Shown in pieces: positions 49,720 through 62,247 of a stretch of 64,000 nucleotides of DNA. Origin of the DNA: Ceraceosorus guamensis (Eukaryota > Basidiomycota > Exobasidiomycetes > Ceraceosorales > Ceraceosoraceae). Each line of letters opens with the position of its first letter. Position 1 is the stretch's first letter. Position numbers and translations under genes: made by a program. Below the pieces are notes generated by a model. That model saw only the letters and a program-made list of their open reading frames with translations, ran no database searches and was not told where the DNA came from. The stretch is taken from assembly GCF_003144195.1 (NCBI RefSeq), contig NW_020289998.1:498862-562861 (forward strand). Direction: 5' to 3'.

Positions 49720-50441
49720 AAGGACGCACGCACCCTCCGCACCTGACACGCTTCGCCAGCGCTCAAATCGCCTTGTGTGTTGGTTTGCTTGCGCACCAAA
49801 CTTTGCTGAACCTCTCTGTACTACACGCCATATGATCGATTGGCACGTCCCATCTGTACCTTATAAGCTACTGTCCGTGCAATCACATTTTGAAGGGTCA
49901 TCTACAAAATGGAGCAGCTTTAGCCGCAATCTAGACAGGTCTTTGCGATAAAATTTCGTGAGTGATGAGACATCTTATCCGAAGGCGTATAGAGAGACTT
50001 GAAAATGCGAGCGAGGGCGTAAATGTGAGAATGTGGTGACGAGATCATTCGGGTTCGCGTGTCTCGAGGATCCTTTTTTCTCGTTTGCTCTTTACATCGA
50101 GTACAAGTGGGAAGGATGAGAGAATCGGTTAATAGTAGTGGTACAGGATGGGACGATGGAAACTAGGTCGACGAGTCAAGTCGGGTAAGTGCGACAGGGC
50201 TAGTAAGGTAGAGTGTGACGCTTGCGGCGGCGGACGGCGCGTGGGACGGATGCGTACCCAGTCGAAGTGGCTCATGCGTTTGCCAAGATCTTGCATGTGT
50301 AGGACCTCTGATGTCGACGGTCGGCAGCTACCGGTGGCACGGCGTGCGATTTCCCAGCGTAGGTTGTCCCTGCGAATCCAGGTGAAGCCAGAAGGAGATG
50401 AGCGGCATCGGTGTGGCCGTTGAGTAGGGGTCCTCTCTTGT
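49720..50441. other. Convergent 3' spacer
   Basis: This 720-bp gap holds the 3' ends of the transcription factor and the disordered protein gene. I see no gene in it. Confidence 0.45.
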
Positions 50442-51317
50442 TCAGTGGGCGTTGAAGTGACCCATTAGGAGTCGTTCGCCCATTGGGCTTGGCCTTCGCT
50501 TGATCGCCGCTCCAGCAACCATGTTGCCGTTGGCATCGAGCGTCCCGCTAGCTCTCCTTCCACGACTGAGTCTGCGCTCGGTGATAGGAGGACTCGATGC
50601 CGTTGCGCCGGTGATAGGAGCGCCGGGACTCCCACCGGTGCTCGCACTGCTAGCCACGCTCAGACTGCGCGAGTGTCCGCTCATAGGAGTACTGTTTGGT
50701 TCGGCAGCCAGCGGCGGAGAGATTGGTGTCGTAGTCGACAGCGACGCGGATTTGCCAGACTGACCGATGGAGAAGCGACGCAGAATGCCCATAGCTTTGT
50801 GCTCCCTCTCTGGGCTATGAGCAGCAATGCGTTGAGAAGCCCATCCGCGACCGACACCTTCCGAAGGCAAGCCGCTGCCCATCGGGAAGGATGGTACCCG
50901 CCCGAGTGGGGCACCAGAGATCGGCGAAGTAGCCAGCCCATTACCTTCAGTTGAGATTGGGGCTGAGAAAGGCTCTTTGGGTGTCGAAGGAGCGATGTCC
51001 GATTCGGAAGAGGTGCTGGAACCTTGACTAGTGCCAGCCCAGCTGTAAGCGGGGACGGTGGGAGAAGCAGCAGAAGTGATGGGCATAGGACCCGGCCGAC
51101 GAGCTTGAGCGGATCCGGCAGGAGCTAGACCAAAGTTGCTCCTTCCTAAGATGGGAGACAACAGTGGAGGGCTGACACGATGAGGAAGACTGCCAGAGCC
51201 TCCGCCGTAGCTGAAGGATGTCCTGTGTCCTTGGGGTGAGGCATCCGGAGCTTGGAATTCGCGCGCGGCATTGGGATGCATCGCAGAAGGTGCGGGAATG
51301 GGCTGAGGAGTGGCCAT
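50442..51317 (-). CDS. Disordered Ser/Pro-rich protein with conserved-looking C-terminus
   Basis: A single exon encodes 291 residues from the ATG at 51317; the frame upstream has no ATG. Most of it is Ser/Pro/Gly/Ala-rich with SPP, SGS and RRP sites and is probably unstructured. Three short basic blocks stand out near the C-terminal half: KAMGILRRFSIG, ERRLSRGRRASGTLD and the terminal KRRPSPMGERLLMGHFNAH. RRFS, RRLS and RRAS resemble basophilic kinase sites, and SPMGER resembles a proline-directed site. I cannot name the family. It may be a regulatory or kinase-target protein, which is inference. Confidence 0.65.
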   Translation of the reverse strand: MATPQPIPAPSAMHPNAAREFQAPDASPQGHRTSFSYGGGSGSLPHRVSPPLLSPILGRSNFGLAPAGSAQARRPGPMPITSAASPTVPAYSWAGTSQGSSTSSESDIAPSTPKEPFSAPISTEGNGLATSPISGAPLGRVPSFPMGSGLPSEGVGRGWASQRIAAHSPEREHKAMGILRRFSIGQSGKSASLSTTTPISPPLAAEPNSTPMSGHSRSLSVASSASTGGSPGAPITGATASSPPITERRLSRGRRASGTLDANGNMVAGAAIKRRPSPMGERLLMGHFNAH

Positions 51318-52201
51318 GTTGAAGCGCAGAGTTGGGCAGGCGCTCAGAGATCGTGGATGAACAGAATCTCGCAATCAGTGTTGATCGGTTAGTTCGCTCG
51401 ATGATTGAGCAGGTTGCCAGCTCGATTTGGACCGCCTGTTTGTGAGAATTTGGAACTCGTGCACGAGTCCTTGACTATCTGCAACGAGACGATGAGGCAT
51501 TTATCGGAGACCTGTGTGAGGGATCCGCCAGCGCTTGCAGGGATGCACTGGCTGAGTCTAGCTCCTGACTTTTGAGCTGCTGGCGAGGGGTGACGGAGGG
51601 AGCCACGTTGTTTTGCCAGGATCAAGCCGAATCAGAAGCGTGGCGGCAGTAATGGTGGTGGTGGTGGTGATGGCGGTCAGGGTGGCCGGTTCAGGTTGAC
51701 TCTGATGTGCAAAGGCCCGGATCTGGATAGCGAGAGATCTCAATTGCTAACTTACAGCTCATCCCTCTCGCGTGACCATGCAGCATCCGTCACAGATAAG
51801 ACCCTCACTTTTGCGTATACAGTAGGAGTCGCGCTCGGACTCTCGGCACATCGCGTGTGTCTTTAGATATGAGACTAACATGGATGCGCAGTCAGATCGA
51901 TTACTCTCCAGAACTGAGGGTCTGCACGTACCTGCCCCGCAACATACAGCCATGGCACGGTCAGTAGTATAATGTGAATCATCTTACCGTCGCATCGTCG
52001 CGCTTACCGGCAGAGCACCGCGGCTGAGCATGCCACCTTGGATGCTATAGCTCGATCGCTGCTCAGCTGACCCGGCCACGCTCGTGCCGAGGCGGTCAGC
52101 CGCCCTTGTGCTAGAAATGAGAGGGAGGGATCAGAGGGAAAGCGCTTCATAAGCACGAGCGCACAGCCATCAGGGCCACAAAAAGTACACGTACCGCACC
52201 T

Positions 52202-52221
52202 TGCTGCTGCTGCTGCTGCTG
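52202..52221 (+). repeat. CTG trinucleotide microsatellite
   Basis: About six to seven tandem CTG units followed by CCGCTG and an alternating GTGTGCG tract. Confidence 0.85.
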
Positions 52222-52577
52222 CCGCTGCGTGCGTGTGTGCGCGTGTGCGGCACCACATCAGCCACTCGGACGCAGGGCGATGCATGCATGCAGCATGCAG
52301 CCCGGCACACTTGATCCACAGCAGCAAGTAAGCGTACGCAGCTACATGTGTCTTATATAGAGAGGCATCAGCCCAGCTTAATTCGCATCCAACACCCATG
52401 CAGACTTGGCCACCAGGCCCGTGCGCGCGCGCAAGTATACCGTACATTATATGCAGTCAAGCCCCGCAATTTCTTCTGCTGTCGGAGTGGGGTCAATCTA
52501 AGCGCGATCATCAGCAGTTGTGAGTCGTGAGCGCCGGCAAGCGCGGGCAAAGTGCGCTCCAGCAGCTATAGCTGTGA

Positions 52578-52601
52578 TACACACACACACACACACACAC
52601 A
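52578..52601 (+). repeat. AC dinucleotide microsatellite
   Basis: Uninterrupted AC repeats, about eleven to twelve units, immediately followed by an AT-rich TATATATAG tract. Confidence 0.9.
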
Positions 52602-53864
52602 GCATATATATAGAGGTATATGTATAGCTGACAGCGGGTATAGCGCATCAGTCTATGGTGCCGCGGCAGTATCAGAGCTGAACATGTCGATGCATGGTCT
52701 CGTCTCTGCGAATCTTGCTCCCGAGTGATGGGTGCGTGCATCCATCCCAGCATGATGCATGGACGGACGGACGCTTTGAACGCCATGCAGACAAGTCACG
52801 AGTACAAGTGGGTGCACGAGACGGTGTGGCTCGCGTCTAAACACAATCGTCACTTGCAGTCAAAGTCGCGCTGCATGGTCTCTGGCGATTGTGACGATCG
52901 GGGTCGAGAGCATGCTGCCTGCCTGCCTGCCTGCCGGCCTTCCCTGCCGCTCACTCAGCCCCTTGCGGCCGGATCTGGACTGAAGCGCTAACACGATGAC
53001 TCACACTGTGGCTCAACTACTTGTGACCGACCGTATTTGCACGGCACAGTACAAGTGACATATGTGAGCAAATTGCACCTTGACTCGATACTTCCCTCTT
53101 GCGTGTTGATGCGGCACGCGAATTCCATTCGTAATTATAAGCGTGTCTGCTCTAGCGCGAAACCATCTCGCCGCGCCGTGTCCGCACGAGAGAGAGAGGC
53201 CGGCTGATCTAGCTGATGAGAGAGAGCTTCGCCCTTTCGGTGCTCCTCCACAGCAGCCACAGCGTGAGTGTGCCGTGTCCCGCGCGACGCTTATTCTTCA
53301 TTCACCGCTCGCCTAGCATCAGCAGAGACGATGCGCGGATAGAAGCTCCGACATGGAAGATGTGAGCATGCATGGATGATCATCACCTCCTCGTTCAAGG
53401 ACTTCGCACTCGCATCATGCCTTTCCTGACTTTTCTGGCCCACAAACGACGCGCGCTCCCCAGAGGAGGCTGATGTTGCTTATCACTTGCACGGGATGGT
53501 ATGCAAATCACGACTTGAATCCGAATCCTGCCCACGCTCGTCGAGCAGCAACGCCCGCACCCGTCACTTATGGGTGCGTGGTCACGTCACGGCTTCCAGC
53601 AGTCACTCTGCTGTCCATCAGCCATCCCAAGTCTAATCGATACACAGGAGCATCATTCGAAGCGACGCGCGGAAAGTTTTGCGAATTGAAAGCCTTAACA
53701 GGAGCGGTCTGAGAACCGCGTTGGTCCAAACGAGGCAAACACCCAACCTACGTCTGATTCCAAGCAGAAAAGGGGAACGGCAGAGGATCACCACCATCTT
53801 GACGTCATTGTGTATTCGCATCTTGCTTGTATAGTGCTACATGAGGAGAGTTATGCAATGCTCT

Positions 53865-55247
<1,383 letters not shown>

Positions 55248-55362
55248 GGTGGGCAACGAGAATCGTCGAAGGAGGGGATGAGTCTTTTGGTGCTGATCAG
55301 CGAAAGGCAGCAAGTGGTTGCGTGATGATGACTCGGTCGAGATGGCACAGCTGGGACTCGAG

Positions 55363-55370
55363 TTTATATA
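55363..55370 (-). promoter_or_regulatory. TATA box of THI4
   Basis: TATATAAA on the minus strand lies about 115-120 bases upstream of the THI4 ATG, a position compatible with a core promoter and short leader. Strong TATA promoters are common for regulated genes such as thiamin biosynthesis; the assignment is inferred from position. Confidence 0.6.
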
Positions 55371-55868
55371 CCTCGGAGAAGCAGCTCTGCCCCCTCTCGC
55401 ACAAGATAGCGCATTTCACCATCGTCTGAGTGGCCCTGCGCCCAAAGGGTCCTTGTCGGAACGTTTTGAGGAGAGTGGCCCAGATACTACAGTATCTACT
55501 TTGACTGGCAGGGTGCCCAGTGGGATGTCCGTGTGCATCGCCTTACGCCATGCCACGTCTTCGCATCATGAACATTCGGATTGCCGCGAGGCGCCGTGAT
55601 TGGCTATTGAAGAGACTCATCAGATGGCGCACTGATTCGCTCAGAGATCCCGCATCAATCTCGCCTCCCCTTCCCCCAACACTTGCAACACTTGGGAACT
55701 TGATTCACGATTGGCACGATTTAAAGCTTTGCAGTGGGCATGTGCGTGGACTGTGGACAAATGTCCATCAGCAAACAGATCTTGGGAGGTCCATGATGCA
55801 GCACGCACGCTGGCTGCCCAGCAAAACCCTGCCTGCTGATGCTGATGCTTAATTGGAAAGCGACGAGT

Positions 55869-55898
<30 letters not shown>
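55869..55898 (+). repeat. CAG trinucleotide microsatellite
   Basis: About nine to ten uninterrupted CAG units. Confidence 0.9.
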
Positions 55899-55899
<1 letters not shown>

Positions 55900-57103
55900 C
55901 CGACCCTATCTCGTGGCGCTCTATCAGTCACAGCCCAATTTTGCCTCCGAATCAAGCAATCCTCTCCTCAAGGCCTATAGCTGCGTGATTGGATGGGGAT
56001 GAAGACTCGAAAAAGCCCCAGCAGAAGCGAGCGGTCTTCACTTTGTGTCGCTTAAATGTGCTCCGTGCGCACCTTTCGGCATGCTGCTGCATGCGCAACC
56101 AACCATGCAACCTACTTCTGTTCCCTCTGCTCTTCCGCCATCCTCTTGTGCTCGGCATGACGGCGCGCGCGTGACTCGTTCTTGCCACGACGCATTCCAT
56201 TCCCTAAACATATACTCACCACGCTTCTGAGTATGCACCGCTCTGCGAGCCAAGCCATAAGGCACGAACACATGGAGTCGTCGCACGAGTTGCGTTCAGC
56301 GTGGCTGCTGCTAACGACAATCTAGCACCGCGCTGACGCAACGTACAGAAAGGCTGCCGCGTGGTGTCCATCTGCGAGAAGTTGGGTGTCTGGCCTTTAG
56401 CTCGCTTCAGGGTGCAGAAGAGTATAGCGGCCATGCGAGTAGTGAGTCGATCTGACCAATGGTAATCAACGCTTCACGCTAGACCATGCAGCTGGTACAG
56501 TACAGGTCACCAACTCGAACACCATGCAAGAGCAGGGAGAGAGAGCTTGAATTCAAATCGGGAATGCTCGGCGCAACGTTCTGCGCCACTCGAACCTACA
56601 AGCTTCCATCCTTGAACCCTTTGCAGAAAGCCAGCCGAGAACGCTTTCGAGAGAGAGAGAATTCACACTGACAAAGTGCCGCTCCCTCCCCCCTCATCCA
56701 CATCGATTCGTCGACTTGGTGCATAGCTCGCTGCTGCTGCTGCTGGCGGCACGCTCGATCCTTCTCACACGTCGCGATAGCAGCTGCTGCTACAGGTGGC
56801 TTGCGCACGGACGCACAAGAAGAACTCTTGATGCTGCACGCAATGTGAATCCTAACTCACACTCGTGACTCATCGTGACTTGATTGATGCGCGCTTGCAT
56901 GCCGCGCTATACCTGCGACAAGCCAAAAGTTGGCTCGAGCGTTCGACGAGCCAGCCCGTGCACCTTCGCAGTTGTGAGTCTTGATGCCTGCCTGCATGCA
57001 TGCGCGTGGCAAATTGACCACGCACGCATGCATCGCAGCAGCTGCAACTTCCAGCGCATGATGCGGCATCATCAAGGTTCTGCTTGAGTACTGATTTCGC
57101 GAA

Positions 57104-57152
57104 CAGCAGCAGCAGAAGAAGAAGAAGAAGAAGAAGAAGAAGAAGAAGAAGA
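57104..57152 (+). repeat. AGC then AGA compound microsatellite
   Basis: Four AGC units run directly into about twelve AGA units, giving a pure-purine + strand tract of roughly 40 bases. Confidence 0.9.
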
Positions 57153-57491
57153 GCATGAGAGCCGTCTTCACCTGTGGATTGCGTCTCTTGCAGTCGTGAG
57201 TACTCAATCCAGCAATGGCGATGTCGACGATGCCCTTGAGCGCAAGAGATTGCCGAGGTACATGTCGCGCGACTTGGGAGAGTACAGAAGAGTCGAAGTT
57301 GACTCTACGAGAGACCGTTGCATGCGATTTCCCCTCTCGGTGTCATGTACAAGTGGTGTAGGGCAGGGAAGCAAATTGAAAAGGCACAGGTAGAAGGGTA
57401 TTGAAGATTAGAGGATGCGGATAAGTGTTCATTGAAACATGAGCAGATTCTCATCAGAGAGGATCATGACGCAGCTAATCGGTGCGCGCTC

Positions 57492-60400
57492 TCAGCGAGT
57501 CTGTTCAACTGTTGGCGTGACGACCGGAGAAGCGTCGACCCATCCCTCTCGAGCCGATTGCGATTCTTGCCCGTACGAGTCGACGTTGACCTGTTTGCCA
57601 GTCGTGGAAGCGCGAGTAGCGGCGCCCATTAGCCTGCTCCACATGGTCAAGCCGTGCCTCCTCTTGCCGCCAGCCACCTGCCTTTCCGCAGCGCTCTGAC
57701 GAGGAGCGCGAGTCAAGTGTTCCCTGGCCCAGTCTCGCTTGCCCATGCCCGCTTCGTGGTGCTTGAGCCTCAGAGAAATGCGCAGGAGCTGCAATGCGTC
57801 CTCCGTATCCCGTCTGCCGGCCAGTGCGCTGGGAGGTGGAGTCTCGTCGCCCAGATCCATGGGTCCAAATCGAGCCAAAGTCTTCCAAGATGCGTGCTTG
57901 CCATACGGCTCAGCAACACCTCTTCTAGGCTTGATCGCGCCGTTTTCGTCCTTCTCGGGCGGGTCGAGCAGTCCAGCTTTTGCCGCTCTTCGCAGCATCT
58001 CGGCAGCTTTCGCTTCGTTGCGCGCTCGCCTCTTCTCCACCCGACGAGCTTCCTTTTCGAACTTCTTGTCCCACTGCCGCTGACCATCCAAGTATCTGCG
58101 CACTGGACCAGCTTTGAAGATCCCAATTTCATTCTTGTCCATGCGCAGAGCCTGCAGGGCTGATTCGTCCTCGAGCGCTCGGACCTGTCCGCGGACGTCG
58201 ACTCTTTCGCGGATGAACATCAGGTCAGGTCGCTATTGAAGCAAGAAGCGATGTAGTCAGCACCATCAAGGCAGACTCGCGCGCACGCGCCCTCATAACT
58301 CACCCGAAGTGGGACCGCACCATCATACTGATTGGTGCTGCCAAGCGTTACATTCCTTCGGCGCTTCTGCTTCAGTTCCTGCTTGGATTGCACCGGTCCG
58401 TCAACCACCTCCGACCCAGAAGCCGCTGCCGCGTGCGCTTGCGCGTTCGCATTGGCGCTGCTCTGACCATTGTTGAGAGCTGCGCTGGAGACAGGGGTCG
58501 CTGTAGCAGGGGAACCTACTTGGTCAGTGCCGCTCATCTTAAGGGAAGCGGAGGTGTTCAGGGGAGCCAGATTTCGGGAGGAGCGCGATGAGGCGCTCGT
58601 GGTGATCGTGGAGGGAGGAGCGAGTGAAGGAGAGCCGCCATCGGATGGCGTCGATCGTCGTCCGCTTTGTGGATCCAACTCAGAGTGGCTGTGTCCGGTC
58701 GAGTGCACAGGAGGATCGCTGGGAGCGTCGGACGCGCCTGTCGACGCTTCTTGCAGACGTGGAAAGGGGTTGATCGCGTTCGTCGGGGCGCCAGTGACAT
58801 GCTTGACCATCGAACAAATGGCTCTGTAAGCGTATCGCGCAGAGGTTGTGAACGCGAACAGTGTCAAGACATGGCACTGCTCGTCGAACACTTGCAAATG
58901 CACCTTTGTTGGGCTGTTGTTGTACTTTTCCGCATTCTGGCGCGCGCGGGCATTCTTAGCGAGCAGACCATCGTTGAGGGGATATTCGGCAGGCTTCGCA
59001 GCTCGGTGAGCGAGGTAGATGATTTCGTCACGAAGCACCTCCGCGTCGCCCGCGAGTATGTAAAGGGGCGGTAGACCGCCGAGAGAACCTTGCAGAACCG
59101 GCGAGCAGAGTGGATGAAAGACCTGCTCATTGGTCGCGTACAGCTGCACTTGCGAGCGCAGCTCGACCTTTTCTCCATTCTTATCGTGGCTGAGTGGCAC
59201 GTACATTGGCTCGGCCTTCAAGTGCTTGGGAGGAGCGGGAACAGCAATGTCGTCTTCACTTGGCTTTGAATTTGCTTTTTGATCCTCATGAGTCTTTGGG
59301 CCCGATTTGCTGTTCGAAGAGGTCGCTGCCGCGTTAGCCGCTGCCCCACTTGTCTCCGCCTGGCCTGCCTCGGACACTCCTGAAGGTACCTCGAGGTCTG
59401 GCGACCGGTGCGAATGGCCAATGTAACTCATCAGCCTTTCTTTTGGCGTGGTAGGTCTACTCTGCTGCGTCGACTCCTTGGGTATAGCAGGCACTGGCCA
59501 AAGAGTAGAGGGCTTGTGGATGAAGCCATAGCGCGGAATGATGTCGGTGTCTGTATTCTGTAGGATGGACTCGAAACTGTGGGACATGTCACACCAGGGC
59601 GAGATCAGAATGGCCCCTGCAGGCGGGGGCAGATCCATATCCCGCAACACGGCAAGTAGCGCAAGAGCAAGGTTACCTCCTGCGCTGTCTCCAGCTATCA
59701 CCAGATTGGATGGATCCACGGCCTTGTGCTTCGCCTCGGACGGAGGCTTGGTGAGATAGAAGTAAGCAGCGAGAGCGTCGACGAGGGGACAAGGCCAGGG
59801 ATAGCCTGGAGCCTTGCGGTAATTCGGCGCAAAGACTCTGCCGCCAAATTTGCGAGCAAACCGCACGAGCGAGAAGCGGTGCGTGTTCAGACTCCCAAAG
59901 TATCCGCCACCCCGTGAAAACGCGCAGGAATAGGTTGTGATCTTGGGTCAGCGCTGGCGCCAAAATTTGGATTCGGGGCCGCATACTCATCATGGATGTA
60001 CAGCATGACGCGCTTGAGCCTGTCAAATTCTTCGTAATTCTCATCTCCAAATTCTTCCTCGTCGATCTCTATCGTTGGAGCTTGCTTGGAGTCTTTCTGT
60101 TTGTGCTGTTGTTGTTCGCGTTTGCTGGATCGTTTCTTCTGCGTGTCTGCCCTCACGTGTCTCGGGTCGAGCCTCTTGGACACTTGGCGCCTAGCAGCCG
60201 CCAATTTGCGCACGGCGGGACCATCCGCCTTGGCATCGTTGGCCGAGGCTGAAGCCTGAGAATGTCGAGCATCCTCATGCGCTTTACGCTCCTCTGCCTC
60301 CTTCGCAAGTTTCTCGGCTTTCGTTGCCGACCTCCAATCAGAGGTCTGTGCTATCCACTCGGCCTCTACCCCGCTCAGCCCACGAACCTGCCACCACTTC

Positions 60401-60867
60401 TCGCCGCCGACCACGGTTTTGAGATCATCTGGACCAAAGTACTCGATGAGCACCTTGGCGGCTTGATCGCACGACGACAAGGGAATCAGCACGGGCACGC
60501 AGGTGGCCCATGGCTGAGATGGAACATGTGTGTTGGTACTAGGTGGAGGGAAAGGAGGCAAAGGGTTAGGAGCTTTAGTCCAGGGCAAAGATCGCCAATC
60601 AACACCCATCTCACAGCCGCCATGGCGCATACACGCTGTCGCAGAGCCTCAGACTCACAAGACCTGCAAGGATTCGACAGTGTCGTGCGTGGCCACCTCG
60701 ATGAATCGCTTGACCAGAGCAAAAGCTTCGTGAAACAGGAACTCGTCCTTTGCCTCGGTGTGCCTGTCCTGCTTGTCCTTCTTTGCCTGCTTGTAGTAGT
60801 GACTGAAGAAGGTCTTGATGATTGTGGGAGTGACGTTGGCCACAACGCCAAATGTGGTGAGCGTCAT
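57492..60867 (-). CDS. Alpha/beta hydrolase, hormone-sensitive-lipase / steryl deacetylase type
   Basis: Four exons fit: 60867-60659, 60538-59991, 59913-58304, 58232-57492, giving 1,035 residues. The N-terminal part has VLIEYFGP, EKWWQVRG and a basic Lys/Arg/Gln insert, then DRLKRVMLYIH. The oxyanion-hole motif HGGGGYFGSLNTHR is restored only if 59914-59990 is removed as an AT-AC intron. The hydrolase core follows: FAPNYRKAPGYPWPCP, nucleophile GDSAGGN (Ser near 329), ISPWCDMS, a long Ser/Lys/Pro insert, LAGDAEVLRDE (Asp about 543) and DEQCHVL (His about 598). The tail has NQYDGAVPLR and RERVDVRGQVR and ends in a charged region. The family deacetylates or hydrolyses esters, often sterol or lipid esters; the substrate here is not predictable. 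Confidence 0.87.
59914..59990 (-). other. Apparent AT-AC intron in the hydrolase gene
   Basis: This 77-nt segment starts ATGAGT and ends TTTTCAC, with a branch-like GCTGAC about 38 bases from its end and a pyrimidine-rich tract. Removing it joins CAT G to GG GGT GGC and recreates the HGGGG oxyanion hole in frame. Read through, the frame ends in a stop about 19 codons before the family sequence resumes. The donor resembles a U2-type site with A replacing G at the first position. Confidence 0.7.
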
Positions 60868-62247
60868 CTCTTTTGTATAAAGCCGTTTGCTCGGATCATG
60901 GGGTGCGCGCGACAGACGACTTCAAAACTTCTGGCAGGGTTATGGTCGTGGGTAGGTAAGGATGTTTGTTTGCTGTGCGATGATGATTGCGAGTGGATGC
61001 TGCTACGCTGCCAATTTCCAGCCCGTCGATCATAGCGCGAAGATGCTCCTCGTCGACTTTCTCGGAGCTCCCGCTCGGTGCTTGCACGGAACCGGGGGAG
61101 ATGACGATCTCGAATGAAATCGCACACGCTGCTGCTGCTGCCCGGGCGGGGTGCCAAGGCCGGCGGCCTTCTCTGCCTGCAAGTCCTTGACCCCGCAGAG
61201 CGCAGGGCTTGCAAGCGCGCTGCTGCAACGGACCGCAATATAAGGCACAGTCTTGACTCACCGCCAAAAGGGGCGCCTCTGCAGCCATACCGCATATAGG
61301 CCGCAAAAACGATGAACTGCTGAAAAGTCAGCGTCACAATCAACATATCAACACTCGTGACTCAGGAATCAAGGATCCACGCTGCAAAAGGGAAGCTGCT
61401 GGCGAGCATCTTGCTTCCACGCTGCACGCGTGCTGATGCAGAGTGGAATCATGTTGCAGCTCCTCACTTCACGATTGCGACGCACAAATAGCTGCGACCT
61501 GCAACTCTATATGAGAAGCTGCCTATTTGAAAAGCAGCGCGGCAGGCGTATGCGAGCGCAACAACACACAGGCGTCAGGCTTGCCTGCGTAGCAAGCATA
61601 TGTATCATGCATGTGGAGGTCGGTGGACGTTCGCGTCTTTGCTCTGTGCATGCTTGGTGTGGTAGGTGAGCCGTGGCTGTGCGGAGATTCTAGCTGTACG
61701 CGGCGCGATGGGTGGTCCAGGTAGAGTACAGGTACAGCAGTGGTATCCCTATATCTGCACACGTATCACGAATGCAGGGCGGCCTTCAGTCAAGTGTGAG
61801 TGTCGAGGCTTCACCCATGGCGCATTTGTGCGAGTGTGATAAGGGTCGCAGATGCAACTCGCTCGTAGGCAAGTCTGAATCAAATGCTGTTGCCGAGGCT
61901 AGCTCGATCACAAGAAATCTGCTCGATCGTCAGCGCGGCAACTGGAAGTGAGGGCAGACATGCCGCTCTCGTACGACAGACTCGGCCACATCCGCGCCTT
62001 ATATTTAAGAATAAACTCACAAATACATACATACACCTTTGACTTTGACTCATTCAAAGCTGCACGTGAGAAGTTTTCACTCGACTTTAGAAACCGTGAA
62101 CAACGCAAAGCGCTCGCCCACACTACCCGCTGACCATCCCTTCTTGCCTCACCTCCGCATTTCAACGGAGACACCCTGCTGCTCAGCACTCCTATTTCCA
62201 GGCTCTCAAGTCGGCGTTTCAGATGGAGCAGAAGGCAGCGGGGCAAT
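60868..62247. promoter_or_regulatory. Divergent spacer hydrolase / NAA35
   Basis: This 1.4-kb spacer should hold both promoters. An AT-rich TTATATTTAAGAATAAAC lies at about 61998-62016, 230 bases before the NAA35 start. CTG-type trinucleotides occur near 61128. No gene is supported. Confidence 0.45.

Larger units (their letters stand above)
51318..53864. other. Intergenic spacer with simple repeats
   Basis: This 2.5-kb gap lies upstream of the disordered protein gene and downstream of THI4. It holds CCACC trinucleotide-like sequence (51640-51680), a CTG run (52202-52221) followed by alternating GTGTGCG, a CA dinucleotide run (52578-52600), TATATATAGAG at 52604 onward and a GCCT tetranucleotide run (52916-52936). 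No gene is supported. Confidence 0.5.
55371..57491. other. Spacer upstream of THI4 with microsatellites
   Basis: This 2.1-kb interval contains the distal THI4 promoter and the 3' side of the hydrolase gene. It holds a CAG run (about 55869-55898), a GA-rich stretch (56640-56660), an imperfect hairpin (56994-57033) and an AGC/AGA compound microsatellite (57104-57152). No gene is supported. Confidence 0.5.

Noticed and set aside
59887-59990. Hydrolase gene as a frameshifted pseudogene
   Set aside because: The rest of the gene is intact and all other introns are normal. An AT-AC intron restores motif and frame together, so a broken gene is the less likely reading, although a base-call error is not excluded.
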